Positions 1 through 35,564 are shown, numbered from the stretch's first letter. The stretch: DNA of 64,000 nt from Fistularia commersonii (GCA_037954325.1 JBBMNZ010000019.1:10865001-10929000), one strand, 5' to 3'. A program made the numbers and translations. The notes: a model not told the origin generated them from the sequence alone.

Positions 1-527
1 CCTCCGCTTTCACCTTCTCATCCTCTCAACAAAGCAGCTCAGTCACTACGCTGCTGTTCATGGTCATGGGGTGATCATTAGTTCTAACACGCCTCATGTT
101 CTCATGTTCCTCTTTATACAAGCTGCCACTGCAGACTCAATTAAACACCAATGACAGCAGTGACTCAACTTTTCACTTATTGGTCACGAGTGACTTTTCC
201 ATTGCTTAACATCAATTTCATTTTCATGCTCGAAAAGACATCAACATGCTCTTCCTATATTTTACATTTTTTTATCATGTTTATTTTTCACGTATTGTGT
301 GAGATGAAGTGACTGATCATTTGCCGCCTGCTAAGTTTGGTTACATATTCCCAGCCATCGCCAGGGCAAATGCCCCTTTGGTTTCACACTTTCAAAAGAA
401 GGTCACGTTTCTGCGTCCACTTGGGTGAAGCAGGAAACTAGTTGTTATCTGTGCATCTCCTGACAATAGCAGCCCTGTGTTTGATGTCATTGTGTAGTCA
501 GACCTGCAGACAGTCAGCACTGTAGCC
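1..527 (+). promoter_or_regulatory. 5' flank of bank1: putative promoter and 5' UTR
   Basis: No gene is visible. There is no clear TATA box. Short motifs compatible with a lymphoid promoter are TTTCACACTTTC at 382-393 (two IRF-type half sites, but spaced 4 rather than 2) and AGGAAACT at 432-439 (ETS/IRF-like). Proximity to the start codon makes promoter function likely, but the transcription start is not visible. Confidence 0.35.
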
Positions 528-23355
<22,828 letters not shown>

Positions 23356-23600
23356 CAAGCAGTGATGGAGATTGTGCAGAGCAGTGGCCGGTTTGAACCC
23401 GGCCTCAACGTTATTTCAAGACTCTTTCACCTTCTTACCGAAATTAACATGTTTCCGATGAACGCACACAAACAAACAATGTTTTATGAAAACTCAAACT
23501 TGCCATTTTATTATCCAGGTGTCTTAGTTTTGTATTTCATGGTAATCGGTCAGCTCATTTACAACATGTTCAATGTTCAATAAAGTCACATCTAAAAATT
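23356..23600 (+). other. bank1: bank1 3' untranslated region
   Basis: AT-leaning sequence between the stop codon and the poly(A) signal with no open frame of note. The cleavage site is inferred to lie 10-25 nt past AATAAA. A second AATAAA near 23667 could be an alternative end. Confidence 0.55.
23579..23584 (+). terminator. Polyadenylation signal of bank1
   Basis: Canonical AATAAA 224 nt after the stop codon, followed about 25 nt later by a T/G-rich stretch (CTTTGTTGTG) suited to CstF binding. Confidence 0.6.
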
Positions 23601-23724
23601 TCAGCTTTGTTGTGAATCCTAATGTTTTTGATGAACCGCCATGTAGAACCTGTTCACACATTGATAATAAATGTCATCTAAGGTGTAATATCATAACTTT
23701 TGATTGGGAAAGATTCTCAGCTCC

Positions 23725-23850
23725 TCCCAGTATGTCGAGGTGTTGTTGAGCAAGACCCCTTATGGCTCATCCATGCTGGGTTAAATGCAAAGAACGAGGG
23801 CTAATTAAAGTATTCATTATGTATCATTATATTATCAAACACAAGCTTTA
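23725..23850. repeat. Degraded SINE-like repeat
   Basis: TGTTGTTGAGCAAGACCCCT and GCTGGGTTAAATGCAAAGAA recall the 'TTGAGCAAGACACTTAACCC' and 'GGTTAAATGCAGAG' segments of common fish repeats. Assignment is tentative. Confidence 0.4.
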
Positions 23851-23934
23851 TGCTGTAAGTAACTTATATACATTTCCATCTCATAGGTGCAATTCTTTTA
23901 TTCCGTGTCTGTGTTGCGTCAATTACCGGGTTCA

Positions 23935-23949
23935 CCACTAGAGGGCGCT
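23935..23949 (+). promoter_or_regulatory. CTCF motif, plus orientation
   Basis: CCACTAGAGGGCGCT fits the core consensus CCASYAGRKGGCRSY at 15 of 15 positions. It lies about 350 nt past the bank1 poly(A) signal. Confidence 0.5.
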
Positions 23950-24502
23950 GTTTCTCTAAATATAGCCACAGAACGGCCTGCTGACCTCCTGGTGGCTGCA
24001 AGGTGAGAAATGTTAAATTGGGTGCAACTTGAGGGGGGACACTTTGTGTTCTTGGACGTGACGGGGATATAAAAGTGTAAATATAGCTTGGACCCTGCGG
24101 AACGGAAGCTTAAATAAAGACAATCTCCAGGAAAGGTGCCTCTGCTGTTGTGCTTCGTGCATAAATAAAACAACGCGATATCTGCTGCCTTGCTGCACGC
24201 AGGAGGGCTTCACAACGCTCACTCGTGCACGCACAACTACTGACTTTAAGGATAGCTGAGCATTAGTTGTCAGTTATTGCATAAATCTTCTGCGGGGACG
24301 CGCATGGATGAACGGGATTCATGAAATCGCGCGTGCCATCAGAGCATCTGGGTCCACGCAGGGCGCGCCTTCCGCACTCTGCCCTCCATCATGCTGCTGT
24401 GAGCTATGAGATGACCCGGCTCCGGGACCCCGTAGCATCGAGGCATATGTTTGCCCGCCACCCGCGGAGTGGGCTCCAGACTCGGCCACCACCCCCCCGC
24501 TT

Positions 24503-24504
<2 letters not shown>

Positions 24505-24542
<38 letters not shown>
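24505..24542. repeat. (CA)19 microsatellite
   Basis: Perfect CA run after a C-rich segment. Confidence 0.95.
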
Positions 24543-24543
<1 letters not shown>

Positions 24544-25425
24544 CACCGTCGAGCTCGCCCACAGAGGACATGACTCTCGATCTGTGGGCGACGACGCATC
24601 AAAAGATGAAGACTAAAGAGAAACACCAGCATTTACTGACTGACTGTTCGAGCGATGTCGGAATATATGAGATTATTTATAAATAATCCACGGTCTTATT
24701 AACATAAGAATTCACTCAGATCCTCTCCCACTGTCCCGTGGGTGAGAAACATCGCATCAAATGACACTTTTCAAAGTTTGTGTTTTAAGAAAAAAAAGCT
24801 GCCTACAACCAACCCATTCCCTCACACTGACTAACTTCATGTCCTTTTCCCTCCCTCCATAAATCTCCTCTTCGGTCTTCTCATCATCAAAACTCCCATG
24901 ACATTGAGGATTTTCGAGATTCTGAGACACGGGTCGAGGAAACTACAAATGCGGCAGTTTTTGGGGCCGTAAACGACAGCCACTGTTTGAAAGTGTCCGT
25001 TCAGCATGAAGTTTCACAAACAATTAAATCCCCTGACGTTTCTGTCCGAGCAGTGACGGCGCAGGGCAGCCAGGGGAGGAATGAGATTGCAGTTTTCGCA
25101 AATGCTGCTGAGAGGAAATGGACATTCTGAGAGAAAGCGGACGCTGCGGGTGGATACGAGATGACGGAATCTTTTATAATCGGTTCGTGAGTTTACCACG
25201 GAGAATCACTACCGGCCTTTAGTCACAGTCATTATTCCTTATTCCATCCATAACTGGAAGAATCCATCAACCTCAAGGCACTGAAAGTGGACTCATATTC
25301 TGGAGAAATGACCACCTTAACCAAAGAACGGCTAACAAATGGTGCACTCTTGTGGTAAAAACGAGCATTACAACAAACTCAAGCCACACCAACCTATAAA
25401 TTCTTATATTGGCCTTCAGGGTCAA

Positions 25426-25619
25426 GGGGTCGAGTGAGATTTGAGGATAAAATTATGGAAAAAGTGGCATGAAATAATTTTACACAAGCCCGACAGAACA
25501 AAAACAGAATAAAAGATAAATGAATACATACACAAGCTAGCTTTTGAAGTTTATTCATTTTTCTTTTTCCATAATTTTATCTTTTTCCATAATTTTATCC
25601 TCAAATCTCACTTGACCCC
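25426..25619. repeat. Foldback element with 39-bp inverted arms
   Basis: Arms at 25426-25464 and 25581-25619 are reverse complements at 38 of 39 positions around a 116-nt spacer. The inner 18 nt of the right arm (CTTTTTCCATAATTTTAT) are also tandemly duplicated at 25563-25580. Probably a MITE or snap-back insertion; no transposase or clear target duplication seen. Confidence 0.8.
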
Positions 25620-26447
25620 ACATGTCCTTCAGCCACATGTTCACTATGTATATATGAGCATGTCTTATATGAATATGTCTACTTTCAAGGAATCTCGGGA
25701 CCCAACTCTACAGACAATATTTGAATCCTTTTTTTCTGATATTTTGCAAACAGGGAAAGGTGTTACTGATTTATACAGACATGCTGGGATTATTTTGAGT
25801 TATTAAATGTGATAACCTTCATTTCAACGTCAGACACTCTTTCTATACACATCTCTGCAGTACCAACTGAAAACAATTAGAGAAATTCCAATTTAGATTT
25901 GGATTGTCTCTCTGTTCAAACATCAGGCAAGGCCACATCATGGAGAGACTGGATTATACAGTCAATGCATCAATAACATTGTTATGACACAGCTCCTAAC
26001 TGCCGACGGTGTCCTTCAGTCGAAACAGTGAGAGCCAGGCTGCCGCCTCGCTCGTCTGCGGATCCTCCCTTGCAGCACGACGGCACTACCGGTTCCACGC
26101 CACTGCGAAAACACTCATGAGAGTACAAACACTGGGATAACTTATCAGGGATAACTAGTCTACTGAAGGAGCGTGTATAAACACAGCCATTCAATTCCCC
26201 CCTCCCCATTATACACCTTGGCATGCAACACACACAAAGAGGTGAAAACACACACGCGCACCTCCCCTCCTTGGCTGGTCCTCGCTCCGGCCCCAGGATT
26301 AGGGCAGAGGATTGTGCACAGCTGCTCCCCAACATCCCCCGATAAAAATCAGGCAATTTCACAGTGAGTGGCATTCTTTCATCCCCTAATCCACACCCCG
26401 CATACAGTATAGATGAACCTTGCTGCGATGAGAACAAGCTGCTTTGA

Positions 26448-26527
26448 GCCCCCCCACCCCCCTCCCCACCCCCAAAAGCTTCCTCCACCCCCACACCTTC
26501 TCCCACCCCAACACCCCCACACAGGGC
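26448..26527 (-). repeat. C-rich tract, G-quadruplex prone on the minus strand
   Basis: Many runs of 3-7 C separated by A or T. The complementary strand has more than four runs of three or more G with short loops. Confidence 0.7.
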
Positions 26528-26635
26528 CCCAGGTTAATGTGGACAGCTTCAATTGACCACGGAGGAAAATGAACTCCGGTGCTCTATTTTGATTTAATTC
26601 CACTCCAGGCAAAATACAAATACATTACGAATATG

Positions 26636-26637
<2 letters not shown>

Positions 26638-26681
<44 letters not shown>
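26638..26681. repeat. (CTAT)11 microsatellite
   Basis: Perfect tetranucleotide run. Confidence 0.95.
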
Positions 26682-29189
26682 GATAGAATTTTAAAATAAT
26701 CAATTACATGAGATTTGATGAGCTGATTCCTGAAATATCAGAAATAAAGTGACAGATAATATAACAAAAAAGCCTATTTTTTTGAATTTCTGATTTCTGA
26801 TTATCAATCTTTAAACTTCAAAAAGTATCACAGGGTCTTAGGTTCTTCCTTGCTACAGGGTAAAGAAAATTTATGCCTAAAAAGAGGAACCATATGAATG
26901 AAATCGCAACATAAAACGACACGAGGGCCCGTAACATGTTGCGACTTGATTTGTTTTAACCGAATTTGTATTATTATAGATATCATAATTATTTACTGCG
27001 AGACTCCAGAAATAAGTGTGGATCACATATCCCACCATATAAAGCTCCCATTTCTAATAATGCCGGTGACAGGAGCAGCCTCTGTTTATACAGACATTAT
27101 TTATTGCATTCTTTTATACGCCTGCACGTGTAAACGCCACATACTTTTTCCTTCTAGAAACAATTTCCTTCAACCCACTTTGTCTAACCCCGACCCCCGT
27201 TCATGGGGCCATTCTTCACTCGAGTTCAATCGGAGGACACAAAGGTACCTCACAGACGAGAAAACAAAGAGGAAAGAAATGAAAAAAAAAAAAAAAAAAA
27301 AAAAGGAATGAATCAAAAAGGCGAGGAAATGGATTTTGCTGTTCGAACGTCCGGGGAGTTCCAGCGTCCGCCAGGGCACAGAGGAGCTCTGTTCAGCCCT
27401 GGCAGGCTGCAGGGTGAGAAGAGCAGCAGCCGCAGCAGGGAACATCTCCTCCGACGAGTTCCCCGCGCACGCTGGAGCGCAGGAGCGCCTTCTGTTTGTC
27501 TAAAAAAGCAACAGAGCTGGCTGAAAAAAAAAAAAAAAACGCCGGAGCTTTAACGCTACAACGCTATAATTTCATGCTTTTGCTCTTTGACAAAGTGAAA
27601 TTAATGAAATAAAATTTAGTATTTCCCCTTTGCGCACTAACAGTTTCGCGAACTCGGTTGCAATTTGTTCAGCGAAAAAAAAAAGAAATCAAAACTTTCA
27701 ACTTTTTCCTGGGACCCTCCTGATAAATGGCCACCAACACAGACTTCGGGCCTCTTTTAATTCTGATTTATGTCAAGAGGGAAGACGTTTCTCTTACAGG
27801 GGGCAGCGCCTCCCTTGCACTCCGCCTTTTCATCTGCGCCTCCTCGCCAGGGTAAATGGATGTAGACTGGAATAACAACGCCGCATCTTTTTGATCCGGC
27901 GAGGTGAAACTCTGGTTTCCCTTCACATCCTTCACGGGGGTCAAAGGTCAGTGTCTGCACCCTTGAGCCGCTCTCGCCTGACGCCGTCTCTTGACGGATG
28001 TGGAAGTTATTAAATGACGTAGATTGCTATAAAACATTGTTGCAGGTTGATATATAATTTTCTCTCCGAGGGTCGTCACACATAAAATATGTCTTGTTGC
28101 AGTTTTAGGGGGTTAAAAATAATGATCAAAAGACGCTAGATTCTAATCCCATGGTGTTTTTCATTCTGCTAGGACTCTGTCCCGCTGCTTGGGAGAAGCA
28201 CTCCATGCAGAGGACATTGATTTTATTTAATTGTCTTAAACAAACTTCCAGTATCTGTAAAAGTCAGATTTATTTATTATCTTCCTTTCTTTTCTATTAT
28301 CATTATTTAAATTAAAACGCTACCATCAACAGCAGTCCCCGTGTGGGTTCACTGGTGCTTAAGTTTTTATCTCAACACGTCTGCACCAGCAGTAGAACCA
28401 AAGGAGATGCCTCATTTTCATTAAGCTCAATGAATACTTTATTTAGACAGCACAACAAAATATACATCTCTATAACTACTTGTTGGGTCAAATTGTCTCA
28501 GAGCCCAAACTAAATCCAACATATCATCCCGGTCATGGTAAATTCTTGTTAAAATCTTCTTGTTGTGGCAACTGGACTTCTTCACTTTTGAATAGCGTCT
28601 GAACTAAAGAAGCCTCTCGGATGGGGGCCTTCAACTGAAGAAATTCAAGTCTGGTTGCTACAACACGAAGATTTTGATAAGAATATCATTCATTTATTCT
28701 CTATACGGCACACAGATAGAGCCTTCTGTCCATCCTTTGCATTAATTTCCTGTGTTTTTCTGTACATTTCCCGCCAGCTCGGATGCAGAGCCAAACGCAG
28801 CAAACGGAATAGTACCTCCAGATATCTTTAGAGAGCAGTGTTGCACAGCCTGCCCAAGTTGCAACAAGCAAAAGGAATTGAGAAGATGAAGAATAAGAGT
28901 TTGAGTTTATAAATTCTTCCCTATATTTATCAACCGCTGGGATTTTACAGGGATACATTTAACGAGAACATGTGAAGATACTCAGTATGGGTCAGTGGCA
29001 GGGAATCAACTCAGAATGAGAACATCAACACGCCATGGTTGTTGACAGAACACAAAATGCCTCCTCTTGCCCAAGTTGAAATAAAGTCCTCCAAGTTGTC
29101 AGTTAAAGAAAAGAAATCAAATCAATCAAAAAATCAAACTTTTGATCGAGTCTTAATCGGCGCTTTTAAGACTTTGGACTTTATTCCCT

Positions 29190-30360
29190 TGGTCAGAGGC
29201 CTTGTTTTTCTGAGTCTGCCACATGGCTAATTTGGCAGAGCCCCGACAAAAAGTTTAGCATAACCGATACCCTCTTATTGTTCTTTGAATACTTTGGCCA
29301 AAAAATAAATAAATGGAAAGTAAAGGTAATCCTCAAAGCCAGAAATAAATTCTTCAAGAAACTAAACAGTGGCAGCAACCTGGGACATCCAATAAACAAA
29401 TGAGTCAATGTTTCAGGGCGTGAGCAAAACAGGGCAAAATGTGCCCCGAATGTGTTTAAGGCAATGGCGCCGTGGACAATCCTCCACCGGGGGTCACCTG
29501 CCCGCTTTTCCAGTGGTGGCTTGAACAGAGCTCGCCACTTGGATTCTTTCACTTGTAATAAGGGGTATAAGCTAAGAACCTTGACACAAGTTGCAAAGAC
29601 GTATTTTTTTGTCTGTAGCTGTAAATGCCTTCAATCTTGGGGTTTCGAAGGTCGGCAGCATCCTCCCACTACCCAACCCATGGCAGGATGGTCAGCGAGG
29701 AGAACCTGTAGTTGACGTTCTCATTCCATAGCTTGTGGTGGCAGCGATTCAACACTAAGTACTTCAGGTAGGGAGGGAGAGCGTCATGTTTCCTTAGTGA
29801 TCCTGGTGATCAGCCTAACAGAGGTGGTGCATCCAGAATCCCTCAGTGCATTCCAGGAAGAGGAAATTAGCTGCAAGAGGTGACCCAGCTTTTTGAGACC
29901 CTGGGCTGAGACCCAGTCCTGTGGAACACAAGAACTGGGACCTCAGGAAATTGCCTAAACGCTAAAACCTACCAAGCCTGGAGGGCTAAGCCATAGAACG
30001 ATGATGAATCGAGTCTGGTTGAGAATCTCCGTATGTATCAAAAAAAGCTCTCTGTCCAACCCTAACATCCAACCTTTTTCAAGAGCACCTTCGTAGTGAT
30101 CAGCTACTATAGTTGGCTGCACACTCATATTGGATCATCTTCACTGTAAGCAGTCTGAAAGCTGATACCTTGGGTCAAACGTTTTCCAGACCAGTAAAAG
30201 TCTATGATGAGCCTCTGGATCTCCTCTAAGAAGCCTCATGACGGCATTAGTGCAATAAGCTTGTGCCAAAGCGTTGAGGCAATCAGATTATTGATAACTA
30301 GCACCTTTCCCCGATAAGACAGCTGAGGCAGTAGCCACCTCCACTTTGACAGCTGTGCAC
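29190..30360 (-). mobile_element. Tx1/L1-like LINE, C-terminal part of ORF2, degraded
   Basis: On the minus strand the upper end reads KWRWLLPQLSYRGKVLVINN, then LIASTLWHKLIALMP. The lower end, at 29193-29552, reads WRALFKPPLEKRAGDPRWRI, VHGAIALNTF, FCSRPETLTHLFIGCPRL and KYSKNN. This order is that of the region after the reverse-transcriptase core of Tx1/L1-clade elements in fish. Stops and shifts occur between about 29560 and 30230. 5' truncated, so non-functional. Confidence 0.75.
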
Positions 30361-30369
30361 TAACCTTTG

Positions 30370-31710
30370 GATCCTTTGAGCTCAGAGGTTTGCTCTACTG
30401 CTGTGTCCCTATTATCTACCAAGGAAATTCACTGCTGTGTTTTTAGTCGCTGTTTATATCCCACCGGGTGGCTGGCGACTTCAACCAGTGTAGCCTGCAG
30501 ACCCTACTCCCCACATACCACCAACATGCGGACATTCTCACCCGGGACAAGAACACCCTGGACCACGTGTACGGCAACATCCGTGGCGTGTACAGGGCCG
30601 CACCCCGCCCCCACTTTGGACAGTCAGATCACATCTCTCTGTTTTTGTACCTCGCATACGGACAGAAACTTAAACAGACAAACGCCGTAACCCGGGAAAT
30701 CAAACTCTGGACCCCGAATTCAGAGGGCATCCTGCAGGACTCTTTTGCTATGACCGACTGGGATGTGTTCAAGACGGCAGCCACTCAGGACTCTTCTGTC
30801 AGCATACAGGAGTAGGCTGAGTATGTGACTGGGTACATCAGTACTTGTGTTGACAACATCGTGCCAACCATACAAGTCAGGAAGTTCCCAAACCAGACAA
30901 CTTGGCTGAACAGTCAAATATGCCACATGCTACATGCCCGCTCTAATGCGATTAGGTCCGGCAATGAGACAGAGAACAAAGCTGCTTCGTACGGACTGAA
31001 GAGGGCCATCAGAACAGCCAAGAGGCAGTACGAAGAAAAGTTGGATGGCCTCTACTCCACTGCTGACCCTGGGCAGATGTGGCAAGGCCTGCAGCGCATC
31101 ATGCACTACAAATCCAACACCACAGATAGTCTGCCGGATGACCTCATCATCTTCTACGCTCACTTCAATAACCCCAGCCACAACACAGAAGTGAGTCACA
31201 TATGCGATGGGAACTCCGCCCCCCACACACACATTCCTCCTCTCTCATAACAGTATCATCAGACCAGGTACGCCGAGCACTGAGAAGGATCAACCCCTGC
31301 AAGGCAGCCGGACTTGACAACATCCTGGGGCGGGCCCTCAGAGTTTGTGCCAGTGAGCTGGCTGATGTTCTCACCCCCATCCTCGTCCCCACCTACTTCA
31401 AGAACACAACCATCGTCCCCCTCCCCAAGAGGAGCCCAGCCACCTGCCTGAATGACTACAGGCCAGTAGCACACACTCCCATCATCATCAAGTGCTACGA
31501 GAGAGTGGTGCTGGCCCACATTCAGAGCAACATCCTGGAAACCCCCTGCATTTTGCATACTGGCCCAAGAGGTCTACCTCAGATGCCATAGCTGCCACCC
31601 TCCACTACTCCTTCTCACACCTAGAAAACAAAGACTCCTACATCAGGATGCTTTTTGTGAACTACAGCTCTTCATTCGACACCGTCATACCCCATAAACA
31701 AACAAAATAA
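30370..31710 (+). mobile_element. L2/Rex-like LINE, endonuclease to start of RT, degraded
   Basis: Reads LLCPYYLPRKFTAVF and VAVYIPPG, then (after an internal deletion) AGDFNQCSLQTLLPTYHQH, KNTLDHVYGNIRGVYRA, FGQSDHIS (endonuclease SDH motif), WLNSQICHML, KRAIRTAKRQYEEKL, MWQGLQRIMHYKS, QVRRALRRINPCKAAGLDNI, CLNDYRPVAHTPIIIKCYER and MLFVNYSSSFDTV. There are stops near 30813 and 31248, a deletion of about ten codons after LTPIL, and the motif A aspartate is Asn (FVNY). It ends just after motif A, so the catalytic core is missing. Confidence 0.82.
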
Positions 31711-31784
31711 AATATCCACCGTCAGGCGGCAGTATCCGTACTCTCGGCTCAGAGGACACCATCTCTACGATCAGAATGAGAATA

Positions 31785-32010
31785 GAACATTCTTGTAAAC
31801 AACCATTTACTCATTCAGAAACTCATTCAGTGGCCTCCTATGAACTTATTGTATGCTTTAGATTGTGGAAGAAAAGCAGAGAACCCAGAGAAAACCCAAG
31901 CACACACTGCGAGACGACACTCAGAAAGCCCCCTTGTTGGAATCAAACCAGGAACCTTCTTGCGGTGAGGTGGAAGCAAACCACTGCATCACTGAGGGCC
32001 TTTTCTACTT
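31785..32010 (+). repeat. Interspersed repeat family A, 3' part
   Basis: Contains GTGGAAGAAAAGCAGAGAAC, AGAGAAAACCCAAGCACACA and AATCAAACCAGGAACCTTCT then a GTGAGG-like end. Confidence 0.65.
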
Positions 32011-33419
32011 TTGACCAAAATCCAATAACATTGAACAGAAAATGATCCTTGCAATATATATGTGGGTATCAGCAGTCAGGAGTAAGTGCTTTTGTCATAG
32101 GAGTGCTTAATGTGATGAAAACATTACTCCCTCAAGCTCTTACTTTTTACTTGCTATTATGAGGAAAAATGGCAGATAAATCTCCTGAATTTTCATTCGG
32201 AGTGTCAGAGTTCCAACCAGCTTTTTTTAAAAATTTAAAAATTGCATTCCAGGTTGTTTTGTTTTTTTTAAGAACCCACCTCAAACTCCCAGCTGACTAC
32301 AGTGATGTACTGCATGAGAAAACCTGGCCAGAGTACAGACACGAAGCTGTGAGTAACCTTTTTACGTAGTATCACTAAAAACATGGATATAGGAGATGGG
32401 ATATATATAATAACACTGGCATTGCTGCGGTTTTCATAGACATAAATCAACTGGTTCAACGCTGGTCATTCTAACATTATTGGTTTCTGTGTTTTTCCTG
32501 ACAGGCACAAGAACCGAGTCCAAAATTGAGGTTTTAGGATATAGATAAATAAATATCTCAGGAGCTCAGTTGATTATTTTCTCTTTATTCTCACTGGTTT
32601 CTTAGTACAGAATAACAAGTAGATTGTATCAAAGGTATGACAGTGTTAAGATGTCTTTCTGCTGTTTCTTGCTGGATGATATCACTTCAAATGTGTTGTT
32701 GTATCTTATCGAGTCTAACGCTAAGGTTGTTACACCTCCATCTGCTTGTCAACCGGATTCCCGATTGCGCAAATTCTACCGTGACAATTCCCTCGCAAAG
32801 TTTCCAACAGACCATCGTCAATCACAGGAAGTGATTGTGGCATTGACGGTCATTTGACTTAATCGCCCGGACATAATGGGGTTTTACGATTTGCCACATT
32901 TCCTCAGATTCACAGCATCCGCCGCTGTTTTCTGATGAGTTTCAAACCATTTTGTTTAGGTTCCGGAGGGTCTTACAAGTCAAACCCGTCCAACTTCTTC
33001 CTTCATCTCGAGCAAGTGAATTAAAGCCAGCCCACAGGCAGTGTGCAGGCGGAGCAAGTTAACTAGGATGATGAGAGTCTAAGTTCAAATCAACTCCCAT
33101 GGAGTTTGAGTTTGAAAAATACATTATCAATACTTGTCTCACTTTCCCTGAGTTTAAATGCTGGGTGGAGTGGCCGCAGGCTTTAATTTCTGAAGGTGAG
33201 CTGTAGCTGTTGGATGATCAGTCAAACACAACGACTTGCTAGTAAAATAATATATAATGATATTAAGGCTGTTTTGGAAAAAAAAAAAGGAGGAGAAGTT
33301 TTTCACCTCTGAGTCCGAGAGTGAAAGCGTCCAAGGGAGCAGCCATCCACCCCTCCAGGAGTTACTCATTTTTTTGCAGTTCAAACGCTTTTAGTCACTT
33401 CCTGACTACATGTTTACAT

Positions 33420-33434
33420 GCTGCCCCCTGGTGG
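33420..33434 (-). promoter_or_regulatory. CTCF motif, minus orientation
   Basis: GCTGCCCCCTGGTGG is the reverse complement of CCASYAGRKGGCRSY at 15 of 15 positions. Confidence 0.5.
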
Positions 33435-34851
33435 CTTGGAGTGTGAAGTACACAAATCCTACATTCTCACCTTAAAAAAGAATTCCTATTATTCGCCTGT
33501 GACAAGCCTGTCTCGTGACACGTTCAGAAGACTATTACTTCCTAAATTCACTCATACCCCGCCCAAAGAAGTGCTTCACGCCCACGCTGCGGCCGTAGAG
33601 CTGCCAGGTTTCATCTCATCATGCATCGGCAGATCAGATGCCCGTCTCCACGTGATCATTTAAACCACAAAGACAAACACAGGGGCAGGACACAGTGCCA
33701 CAGGTGTTGACTTTCTGTGGTCCCCGCGCCCGGGCCCCGGATCACGGGATTCAGATTATCTTCCACCTCCGTCCTCTTTAATGATGGAGGAAGAGTCCTG
33801 ATTGATGTTGCTGAAGGCCAGCGGCACCAGGGATGATCCCCTCACCTCTCCCCGGAGCACACCTCGGCCTGGCATCTGCTAAAGGGCACAGGTACGCCAT
33901 CCCGCACCCTCGTCTCCGCACCTAGCCTATTTTGATCCAGGGCCAGGGGGCGACACCGTGGCGTCTGCCAAGGACCCCTGTCTGTGGGGCCCCAGGATGC
34001 AGACTCAGGGGCCCACATGGGCTCCTCTGCTTTTTTGAGGCTTTAGGAAGATTAATAGGCCTCCTCTGCGGAGCTCCTTTGTGAGGCAGCGCCCAGGCGT
34101 GTTCAAGCTGTTGGGTTTGCAGGAGACCAAAGGAGCAGCAGCTAATTCCTCCGCAGGTCAGTTTGTCTGTTGCTACTCGCTGACTCAGAAAGGTCACATC
34201 CGCACTGGATGAAGCTTCTGAAGGCAAACTTACTTCGACAACTAGAGTTCATCTAATAGCGCCGGATAATTTGACTGGAATTCATCTTCGGCGGTACCCG
34301 GATCTCGACCCGGCCCCTCCCCATCAACCCGTCCAAGGATCCTGCAACCACAGCTGAACAATTAAACGTCCAGAGAGGATTGTTTACCCCCAATCTGAGT
34401 TTAGATTATGGATTAATAGTCAAATGAACAACAACAAACACGCAAATATACGTATCATATTTGCACAGCCGTTTTCAGCAGGGGGTGCTAATCATACGCA
34501 AATACACGGGTCGCTGTGGCGAGAGGGGAGCATCGCCTCGCCTTCATCCGCCTCGCATGATCTTAAGCCCCGCAGGATCTCAACAAGGCCTTTTGCGAAA
34601 CGCATTTCCTCGCGCACCTGCTGCAAACATCAATACCCGAGCCAAGAATTTTCAGGGATGGACTTTGAACCTCACAATTTAAATGTTTCTCTTTTTCTTT
34701 TTTTTTTTTAGACTCAAACTCACTGGATTTTATGCAAAGGCTTTTGGCCTGAAACCATTTAATGATTTTTCTTCTCAGTTGGTTGCAGGTGAGGGCCTTT
34801 GAATCTCGTCATGTCACGCCTCCGATCGCGCAGCCACCGTTAACACTTTCC

Positions 34852-34896
34852 TCACACACACACACACACACACAAACTCCCACGCACACAGACAGA

Positions 34897-34935
<39 letters not shown>

Positions 34936-34938
34936 ACA
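34852..34938. repeat. Compound (CA)n microsatellite
   Basis: CA runs with CCCACG, CAGA and TACA interruptions. Confidence 0.95.
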
Positions 34939-35564
34939 TTCCGGCTGCTCCAGGTGCCAGGGTGTGAAGGGATCAGCCAATCCCAGCACTCATCTGAAGC
35001 TGGATGTTGGCCATCGTGTTATTAAAAGCTACGGGAGAGCTTTGCTGCTCACTTTATGGAGAAAAAAAAAAACATGAACCAAAACAGCGATGGGTTGCGG
35101 GTGCGTTTCCCAGAGGAGAAAAGGCAAATTTAGGTTTTCTTTGCCCAGTCTGTTTCCAACGGCCCCGCGCTCTGAATTATGCATCTGCACGAGCTGATTA
35201 GGAATCAATTTATGGGTCATCATTAGATGAGTGATGTCTCCATCTCGCCGCTCTATGTGTCCGGTGATAATCGTCAGTGATATTATTTCCATTAAGATGA
35301 TTATCAGACAGAGGCGTGCTCTTTCCTCGCGCACAACTACTGGGATGGCTCGAGAGCCTTTGATGAGATGAGATCACATTTTCGAGGGAGCCTGCCTGCT
35401 CTTTGCCTGTAGCCAAAAACAGCCTAATTGTGTTTTGTCCCATATGTGAATTATTATTAACGACGATTCATTTACCACACTTCCTTTGCCAATTTCCTAA
35501 ATTAAAAAAATACCATGTTGAGATTTACAGCGCGCCCCCACCATTCCTGGTGACAGCTTCCAGC

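Larger units (their letters stand above)
23601..29189. other. Intergenic DNA downstream of bank1
   Basis: No gene found. Contents are a SINE-like remnant, the CTCF motif, (CA)n at 24505, the foldback element at 25426-25619, a C-rich tract at 26448, (CTAT)n at 26638 and A-runs near 27280 and 27523. Confidence 0.6.

Noticed and set aside
25982..26506. 174-codon open frame on the minus strand
   Set aside because: Mostly Gly-rich translation of the C-rich tract; no homology seen.
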